Positions 1 through 4,966 of a stretch of DNA of 8,034 nt are shown here, piece after piece. Source of the DNA: Chloroflexota bacterium (lineage in GTDB: Bacteria > Chloroflexota > Anaerolineae > Anaerolineales > Anaerolineaceae); assembly GCA_011053085.1 (NCBI GenBank), contig DSBE01000065.1:1-8034 (forward strand). Reading direction: 5' to 3'. The notes beneath the pieces are model-generated. The model made no database searches and was not told where the DNA came from. It was given only the letters and a program-made list of their open reading frames with translations. The stretch's first letter is position 1. The number at the start of each line of letters is the position of its first letter. A program made the position numbers and the translations under genes.

Positions 1-180
1 AGGGCAGCGGACGCAGGATTGGTGCGCACCGATGAGGCCGTGCTAAGCATCGGCGTGTCGGGACGCGGGGCAGACACGGCGGTGGTTATACAGCCGGTGA
101 ATGCCCAAGATTTCGTTGACCTGAAAGTGTTGGAAATTGTGTGCCTGCCCTTGCCCCTCCATCCCCACTTCATATCATAG
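1..180 (+). CDS. Pyruvate kinase alpha/beta-domain-like protein (3' end only)
   Basis: Frame 1 is open from the first base to a TAG at 178-180 and gives 59 residues, so only the C-terminus of the gene is present. The peptide contains D-E-A-V-L-S-I-G, then G-R-G-A-D-T-A-V-V-I-Q-P, then F-V-D-L-K-V-L-E-I-V-C. This pattern matches what I recall for the C-terminal part of small stand-alone proteins with the pyruvate kinase alpha/beta fold: a glycine-rich 'GxGRGADTA' turn, then an 'FFDLKxLEI' strand at the end. Such proteins lack the catalytic barrel of true pyruvate kinase, and their role is not established. The tail after LEIVC (about ten residues rich in Pro and Leu) looks unrelated to the domain. 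The family call rests on this short tail from memory; that the frame is coding is more secure than the name. The next gene begins 16 bp downstream, so the two may share a transcript. Confidence 0.6.
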   Translation, partial: RAADAGLVRTDEAVLSIGVSGRGADTAVVIQPVNAQDFVDLKVLEIVCLPLPLHPHFIS

Positions 181-196
181 ACGACATCGAGGTACT

Positions 197-1471
197 TTGC
201 AGCCAATTCAGATCACCAAACGCCAACTGCAGCTGATACAACTCAAAACGATGGGATTGCTTGAAAGTCCCAAAAAAACCGCCAACAAAGCTGCCATTAT
301 GGACTATATCCGCTCTATTGGTTATTTGCAGATCGATACGATGCAGGCGGTAGCGCGCGCACCCTATTTCATTCTGTGGAGCCATCTGGGGGACTATCCG
401 ACCGAATGGCTGGATGCGTTGTTGGAAGAAGGGGTACTGTTCGAATTCTGGGGGCATGCCCTGTCTTTTCTGCCGATTGAGTGGTTCCCGGTGATGCGCG
501 GGTTGAACCTGGCGGGAGAACGTCCCAGCCGTATCTGGGAACCGGATAGGGAGGACAAATTTCCGGATCTGAAAGAGGTGGTACTGACTGCTCTGCGTGA
601 AAACGGCCCGCTGTGTTCCATGGACTTTGCGGCACGTGAACTGCCTGAGGGCTGGCGGCGCAATTCATGGGGCGGCAACAAACCTGAAAAGCACGTCATG
701 CAGCATATGTGGTGGCGCATGGAATTGATGGTAGCCTACCGCCGTAAATTCCGGCGTTATTATGACCTGCGTGAGCGGGTGCTGCCGGGTTGGGATGACG
801 CGCAAGCGCTCTCCGCAGAGGAAGCCAACCAGCGTCTGATCGAACAGGCGGTCAAAGCCCTGGGGGTGGCGACGCCGCGCTGGGCCTATAATTTCTTTTA
901 TTTGAATGCCGAAAGTTATCCTGAGAAGCGTTTTGAGGAGGAGTCACAGACAGGCGAATGGGTGCCGCTGCAGGTGGAAGACTGGCAGGCGCCTGCTTAT
1001 CTGCATCCCGAAAATATGCCCGTACTGGAGGCGGCATTAGCGGGCAAATTGATCGCAAGCCATACCACTCTGTTGTGTCCGTTCGACCCGCTGATGACCG
1101 ATCGCGACCGCCTGGAGCAGGTCTTCGATTTCTCCTACAGCCTTGAATGTTACGTGCCCAAAAACAAGCGCACCTATGGGTATTTCGTGCTGCCGATTCT
1201 CCACAATGGCAAACTTATCGGCAGGATGGACAGCAAAGCCTGGCGTAAAGAGAAAGAATACGAGATCATCGCTCTGTATCTGGAAGAAGGGCATCAGTGG
1301 GATGAAAACGCTGTGCAGGCGGTGCGGGTATGTGTGTGGGATTTTGCGCGCTGGCAGGGCCTGGAAACTGTGCGTGTGACGCAGATCACACCAGAAGGCA
1401 CGATTGGCAGCCGCATCAAAGAATTGTTTAAAACCCCACTGCAGGTTATTAAATGCCAAACGCCGGAGTGA
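197..1471 (+). CDS. Winged-helix DNA glycosylase, HTH_42 / YcaQ (AlkX) family
   Basis: The 424-residue product matches the HTH_42 (YcaQ/AlkZ-like) superfamily along its length. Members excise bulky alkylated bases, and the YcaQ/AlkX branch unhooks interstrand crosslinks. The branch-specific catalytic motif Q-phi-D is visible as Q45-I46-D47, followed by T-M-Q-A-V-A-R-A as in YcaQ; the AlkZ branch would have Q-phi-Q. Near the C-terminus lies the family hallmark L-L-C-P-F-D-P-L, then R-D-R-L, F-x-F-x-Y-x-L-E-x-Y-V-P, K-R-T-Y-G-Y-F-V-L-P-I-L and G-R-M-D-S-K-A. TTG at 197 is chosen as start because it clears the upstream gene, keeps the N-terminal helix before the catalytic motif, and has GAGG at 189-192, though only 4 nt away. 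A TTG at 137 would overlap the previous gene by 44 bp and add a low-complexity Cys/Pro/Ser stretch. An ATG at 251 is possible but would cut 18 residues from the first helix and lacks a Shine-Dalgarno sequence. The family is secure; the exact substrate is inferred. Confidence 0.9.
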   Translation: MQPIQITKRQLQLIQLKTMGLLESPKKTANKAAIMDYIRSIGYLQIDTMQAVARAPYFILWSHLGDYPTEWLDALLEEGVLFEFWGHALSFLPIEWFPVMRGLNLAGERPSRIWEPDREDKFPDLKEVVLTALRENGPLCSMDFAARELPEGWRRNSWGGNKPEKHVMQHMWWRMELMVAYRRKFRRYYDLRERVLPGWDDAQALSAEEANQRLIEQAVKALGVATPRWAYNFFYLNAESYPEKRFEEESQTGEWVPLQVEDWQAPAYLHPENMPVLEAALAGKLIASHTTLLCPFDPLMTDRDRLEQVFDFSYSLECYVPKNKRTYGYFVLPILHNGKLIGRMDSKAWRKEKEYEIIALYLEEGHQWDENAVQAVRVCVWDFARWQGLETVRVTQITPEGTIGSRIKELFKTPLQVIKCQTPE

Positions 1472-1510
1472 GGGGGGCACCCCAGCGTTCAGCTTCTATA
1501 TGTTAACACT

Positions 1511-1527
1511 TTCCGCATTTTTCCGCA
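1511..1527 (+). repeat. Two helically phased TTCCGCA direct repeats upstream of the brkB-like promoter
   Basis: TTCCGCA occurs at 1511-1517 and again at 1521-1527, a 10-bp period equal to about one turn of DNA. A degenerate third TTCC follows at 1532-1535. The block lies about 80-95 bp upstream of the predicted transcription start of the next gene, in an otherwise AT-rich spacer. Direct repeats with this period are typical of tandem-dimer binding by an activator or response regulator. No known binding consensus was recognised, so this is a candidate only. Confidence 0.3.
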
Positions 1528-1571
1528 AGTTTTCCAGTTAAAGGTTTACTTAAATTTGTGTTTTGATTTGC

Positions 1572-1600
1572 CTGACGCACAGGTTGTTTGGCTGTACAAT
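1572..1600 (+). promoter_or_regulatory. Sigma70-type promoter for the YihY/BrkB gene
   Basis: The -35 box CTGACG (1572-1577, 4 of 6 consensus bases) and the -10 box TACAAT (1595-1600, 5 of 6) are separated by exactly 17 bp. Predicted initiation near 1607 gives a leader of about 23 nt containing the ribosome binding site. The AT-rich stretch 1536-1569 just upstream could act as an UP element. There is no convincing terminator for the preceding gene, so read-through may add to expression. Confidence 0.6.
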
Positions 1601-1618
1601 TATAGGCATGTCATGCAT

Positions 1619-1624
1619 AGGTGA
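1619..1624 (+). promoter_or_regulatory. Ribosome binding site that fixes the BrkB start at 1630
   Basis: AGGTGA at 1619-1624 lies 5 nt before ATG 1630. An in-frame GTG at 1621 falls inside this element and has no Shine-Dalgarno sequence of its own, so the ATG at 1630 is the better start, three codons shorter. Confidence 0.6.
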
Positions 1625-1629
1625 ATGCG

Positions 1630-2607
1630 ATGAATGAACGCCAGACATTACCATTGATGAAGCGTGTAAATCAAACGCTGTCTAAACTCTACCAAAAACT
1701 CAACCGCTGGACACGCGGCGGCATCGAGATCATGGTGATGTGCATGCAGTCATTTAATGACAATCGCGTTACACAGGCGGCTGCCAGCCTGGGCTATTAC
1801 ACCATATTTTCTATCTTTCCGTTGATGATAGCATTGATCGTGGTCGGCTCCTGGTTTGTCGACCCGGCGCAGGTTCGACTGGTAGTCGAGGGATGGATTT
1901 TGGAGTTTATCCCTTTTGCGGTTGATTTCGTGATGGAAAATCTGAACATCGTTTTCGAACGCAGCCGGGTAATAGGTTTGGTGGCGATCGGCAGTTTGTT
2001 ATGGTCAGCAACAACTGTGTTTTATATCCTGGTCTACCATATTAACCTGCCATGGTCACGCGAAGCAGCCCGTCAACCACTGAAAAACCGCATGGTGGCC
2101 CTGGCAATCATCGGCATCTTGTTGCTGGCGTTGGTGTCATCCACCATGGTTAATACCGTGGTAGGCATTATTAACCAAATTTTGCCGTTTTTGAACCTGC
2201 TGCAGTCGCCACTATGGAATTGGCTGCTCCTGTTGCTGCCGATTTCGCTGCGCTTCATGGTGTATTTCGGGTTGTACAAATGGGTGCCGAATGTCAGTGT
2301 GCGGCGGCTTCCGGCTGTGATCTCTGCTTTGCTGGCGATGACCGCGCTGGAAGCGACCAGCCAGGTCTTCCGTTACATGGTGCAGACCGGGCTGGTGCAA
2401 TACCAGTTCATCTATGGCACCCTGGGCAGCATCATGACTTTGATGCTGTATGTGTATTTTAACTTTATGGTGATGTTGTTCTGTGCGCACCTGTCGCATG
2501 CTATCAACGTGTATATGGATCGGCAGAGCCGCGGCAGGCGCAATATGCCGTTGGAAAGACATCATTATTTGTTGAAGAGTGCCAGAAACAATGAAAAAGA
2601 CGAATGA
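1630..2607 (+). CDS. YihY/BrkB-family inner-membrane protein
   Basis: The 325-residue product has the order of landmarks of the YihY / virulence factor BrkB family (formerly misnamed RNase BN). These are Q-A-A-A-S-L-G-Y-Y-T-I-F-S-I-F-P-L at 49-65, a Y-K-W-V-P-N motif at 216-221, and I-Y-G-T-L-G-S-I near 261-268 ahead of the last helix. About six membrane segments can be seen, at roughly 52-76, 112-138, 156-182, 196-218, 228-250 and 262-290. A basic N-terminus and a basic, charged C-terminal tail would both be cytoplasmic. Length is normal for the family. The biochemical role of the family is not settled; transport and envelope functions have been proposed. The Nudix gene follows after 13 bp, or overlaps if one of its earlier starts is used, so the two probably form a short operon from the promoter at 1572-1600. 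No missing or odd residues were noticed. Confidence 0.9.
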   Translation: MNERQTLPLMKRVNQTLSKLYQKLNRWTRGGIEIMVMCMQSFNDNRVTQAAASLGYYTIFSIFPLMIALIVVGSWFVDPAQVRLVVEGWILEFIPFAVDFVMENLNIVFERSRVIGLVAIGSLLWSATTVFYILVYHINLPWSREAARQPLKNRMVALAIIGILLLALVSSTMVNTVVGIINQILPFLNLLQSPLWNWLLLLLPISLRFMVYFGLYKWVPNVSVRRLPAVISALLAMTALEATSQVFRYMVQTGLVQYQFIYGTLGSIMTLMLYVYFNFMVMLFCAHLSHAINVYMDRQSRGRRNMPLERHHYLLKSARNNEKDE

Positions 2608-2620
2608 GAGCAACGGAAAT

Positions 2621-3070
2621 ATGCGTTTCAAATACCGTGTGGCGGCAGTGGCGCTGCAAGATGGTTGTGCGTTGATCCACCAGTTTGAAGGCAGCGAATA
2701 CTGGTCGCTGCCAGGCGGTAATGTGGAGATGTGGGAGACCTCGCAGGAGGCGTTGAAACGAGAACTTTTCGAGGAGGCAGGTCTGACATTCCACGGGGAG
2801 CGGTTGCTGTGGATGCATGAAAATCTATTTGAACGCGCAGATGGCAGGCAAGTGCATGAACTTGCCCTGTACTACCTCGTAGAGCTGAATGAGAAGGCCG
2901 ATGATATCACCGAAGGCTGGGAGGATGACCTCCGCTTGCATTTCCGTTGGGTGCCGCTGGGGCAGTTGTCTGACTACAATCTGGTGCCGCCATTCCTGAA
3001 GCAAGCATTGCTTTCGCTGCCAGAAACACCGGTGCACCTGATCACGGTTGAAGGTCGTCAAGTGGGGTGA
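2621..3070 (+). CDS. Nudix hydrolase
   Basis: Numbered from ATG 2621, the 149-residue product has a complete Nudix box at residues 33-55: G33, E39, then R47-E48-L49-x-E51-E52-x-G54-L55, an exact fit to Gx5Ex7REUxEExGU. E48, E51 and E52 would bind the metal needed to hydrolyse a nucleoside diphosphate linked to X. The box is preceded by the usual W-S-L-P-G-G strand. The C-terminal part has F-R-W-V-P-L-x-x-L followed by P-P-F-L, typical of small single-domain Nudix enzymes. The substrate cannot be told from sequence. Three in-frame starts exist: GTG 2579, ATG 2591 and ATG 2621. The last is preferred because the Nudix fold begins right after it (R-F-K-Y-R-V-A-A-V) and a short GGA lies upstream, but 2591, overlapping the BrkB gene by 17 bp, is plausible. 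It is probably co-transcribed with the BrkB-family gene. Confidence 0.93.
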   Translation: MRFKYRVAAVALQDGCALIHQFEGSEYWSLPGGNVEMWETSQEALKRELFEEAGLTFHGERLLWMHENLFERADGRQVHELALYYLVELNEKADDITEGWEDDLRLHFRWVPLGQLSDYNLVPPFLKQALLSLPETPVHLITVEGRQVG

Positions 3071-3079
3071 GTATGCGTC

Positions 3080-3108
3080 TTGCTCATCTATTTTGGCTAT
3101 GCTAAACT
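3080..3108 (+). promoter_or_regulatory. Extended -10 promoter, predicted leaderless start of the TPR gene
   Basis: A weak -35 (TTGCTC, 3080-3085, 3 of 6) lies 17 bp before TAAACT (3103-3108, 4 of 6). The -10 is preceded by TGC at 3100-3102, giving an extended -10 (TGn-TAAACT). The -10 hexamer occupies positions -12 to -7 relative to ATG 3115, so transcription would begin at or next to the A of the start codon. No Shine-Dalgarno sequence is present before this ATG. Both facts fit a leaderless mRNA. Confidence 0.5.
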
Positions 3109-3114
3109 AAGCGT

Positions 3115-4953
3115 ATGGCATCATCCAAGGCTGAACGGCAATTAAGTGAGGCAAAAAGCGCCATTCACCATGGTGATCTTCAACGTGCGCGTGTACTGCT
3201 GAGCAGCCTGGTGAAAACAGATCGTGACAACCCCGAAGTGTGGCTGTGGCTTAGCGCGGTGGTGGACACGCACAAAGAACGCAAAGCCTGCCTGGAGCAG
3301 GCGTTGAAGTATGACCCCAATTTAGAGATCGCCCAGCGCGCGCTGGCAAGTTTGGGAGATGACACCTATCGCAAGAAATTCCGTGTTCCTTTCGCGCAGC
3401 AGCGTCAGGACTGGGAAAGCGCGCTGGCGGTACCAAAATACAACCATTTTCAACAACTGATGATGACCGGGGTTTGGCGTCCGGTGGTGATGGTGTTGGG
3501 GGTGTTGCTGGTGGTGGGTTTGTTGGCGCTGGCCGGCTGGGGTATCAGCAGCTGGTTGAACCGACCGGCCTATTCGCTGGGCGAACTGCGCACTTCGACC
3601 CCCAGTCCAACAGCGACTGCCCGCCCGCATGAATACCTGTTCTTTAACCTGGATGATCTGACGGCGCAGACACCATTGGCAGCGCTGATTGCGAAAACAG
3701 CCACACCGATGGCGACCATGACGCCGTATGTGGTGCTTCCCTTCAGCCAGTATGAATACAACCGCAGCGCCATGTATGCTTATGCCCGCCAGGATTGGGA
3801 ATCGATGGAAAGCAACCTGGTGGGATTGGTGAAAGAAGAACCGCAGGCGCATGATGTGCATTATTATCTGGGGGTGGCTTATCTGAACCAGGCGAAATTG
3901 GAGCAAGCCCAGCAAAGTTTTGAACAGGCTCTGGCGATCAAGGAAGACTTCGCGCCGGCGTATTGGGGGTTGGCTCAGGTGATTGTATTGTCAGATGATG
4001 AAGAGAGTTATCCCCTGGCAGAAGAATACCTGTTGACTGCTTATTCCCTTGACAAAAATATGCCGGACATTTCGCTGGCGCTGGCAGATTTCTATGTGCG
4101 TCTTGAAGCCTATGAGACCGCCTTGCCCTACCTGGCACAGGCGGAAAAATTACTGCCTGCTGACAGCCGCGTGATGCTGGCGTATATGCGGTTGTATGAA
4201 CAATTGGGGCAGCCGGAGAAAGAACTGGAATATGCTTTGAAAGCTCAGCAGGCGGATGGCGCCCGCGTTGACACCTACCGCCGCTTGGGTGAGTTGTTCA
4301 TGCAGCAGGAGCAATACAGCCAGGCGTTGGAACCGCTGCGCATCTATTTGACCTATGAGCCCAAGGCAGAAGCCCTTTACTGGGCGTGGCTTGGGTTCTG
4401 CTTTGGCGAGATCGACCGTGTGGAAGAGGCTGAAGCAGCATTTGCACAAGCTTTCGATATCGCCCCGGAGGACAATGCGGCAATTTATTGGCTGGGGCGA
4501 TTCCATTACTCACAAGGAAACTATGAGGAAGCGCTTGTTCATTTCCGCGAGGTGGTACGCAAAGATTCCCGTTCGTATGAGTACAACCTGTGGACAGGCC
4601 TCAGCCACACAGCCATGAGGGAATGCAGTCGCGCGCTGCATTACTACAGCCAGGCGTTGGCGCATGGACGGTCGCCCCAGGATGTCGCCATCATTCATTA
4701 CAATCGCGGGCGCTGCTATGATTTGTTGGGATATAGCCTATTGGCTGAACGTGAAATGGATGCACTGCTGGGGCTGCCCTATGAACTGCTGGAAGGTGAG
4801 TGGGTGGAGTATGCCCTTGACGTGTTGAAACCGTCTCCCTCAGCGCTAAGCACCATGCAGGCTGAGGGTTTGCCGCGTGTCACGCCTACAACAACACCGA
4901 CGCGGACAGCGACAGCCTCGCCCACAGTGACCGCTACGCAATCGGACGATTGA
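3115..4953 (+). CDS. Membrane-anchored TPR protein with Thr/Pro-rich linkers
   Basis: The 612-residue product has four parts. Residues 1-85 form a cytoplasmic TPR-like helical segment (S-E-A-K-S-A-I-H-H-G-D-L, then E-V-W-L-W-L, then a K-Y-D-P-N-L turn). A single strongly hydrophobic helix follows at about 123-148. A Ser/Thr/Pro-rich linker comes next (S-T-P-S-P-T-A-T at 161-168; T-A-T-P-M-A-T-M-T-P at 195-204). Then roughly nine to ten 34-residue TPR units run from about 213 to 555, with typical turns such as Y-Y-L-G-V-A-Y-L-N-Q near 250, Y-R-R-L-G-E-L-F near 388 and Y-W-L-G-R-F-H-Y near 458. The last 25 residues are a Thr/Pro tail. Topology is inferred as N-inside, with the large TPR array outside the membrane. 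TPR arrays bind proteins or peptides and no catalytic domain is seen. The gene has its own predicted promoter, and the PBP-like gene starts 13 bp after its stop, so the array is a candidate partner or scaffold for that protein. Confidence 0.88.
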   Translation: MASSKAERQLSEAKSAIHHGDLQRARVLLSSLVKTDRDNPEVWLWLSAVVDTHKERKACLEQALKYDPNLEIAQRALASLGDDTYRKKFRVPFAQQRQDWESALAVPKYNHFQQLMMTGVWRPVVMVLGVLLVVGLLALAGWGISSWLNRPAYSLGELRTSTPSPTATARPHEYLFFNLDDLTAQTPLAALIAKTATPMATMTPYVVLPFSQYEYNRSAMYAYARQDWESMESNLVGLVKEEPQAHDVHYYLGVAYLNQAKLEQAQQSFEQALAIKEDFAPAYWGLAQVIVLSDDEESYPLAEEYLLTAYSLDKNMPDISLALADFYVRLEAYETALPYLAQAEKLLPADSRVMLAYMRLYEQLGQPEKELEYALKAQQADGARVDTYRRLGELFMQQEQYSQALEPLRIYLTYEPKAEALYWAWLGFCFGEIDRVEEAEAAFAQAFDIAPEDNAAIYWLGRFHYSQGNYEEALVHFREVVRKDSRSYEYNLWTGLSHTAMRECSRALHYYSQALAHGRSPQDVAIIHYNRGRCYDLLGYSLLAEREMDALLGLPYELLEGEWVEYALDVLKPSPSALSTMQAEGLPRVTPTTTPTRTATASPTVTATQSDD

Positions 4954-4966
4954 GCCGCATTTCACC

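Noticed and set aside
137..196. N-terminal extension of the glycosylase gene to TTG 137
   Set aside because: It overlaps the coding end of the upstream gene by 44 bp and adds a Cys/Pro/Ser-rich peptide unlike the family's N-terminus.
1472..1483. G-run/C-run (GGGG..CCCC) as a rho-independent terminator for the glycosylase gene
   Set aside because: The stem is only four pairs with a tiny loop, and no T-tract follows.
3322..3915. Long antisense ORF (197 codons) opposite the TPR gene
   Set aside because: Its His/Gln-rich product is the shadow of + strand TPR and membrane-helix codons. Other long antisense frames, such as 1037-1480 and 6201-6635, are explained the same way.
4879..4950. Thr/Pro codon repeats at the end of the TPR gene as a DNA tandem repeat
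   Set aside because: Codons vary and no exact repeat unit is kept at the DNA level. It is a low-complexity protein tail, common in Anaerolineae surface proteins.
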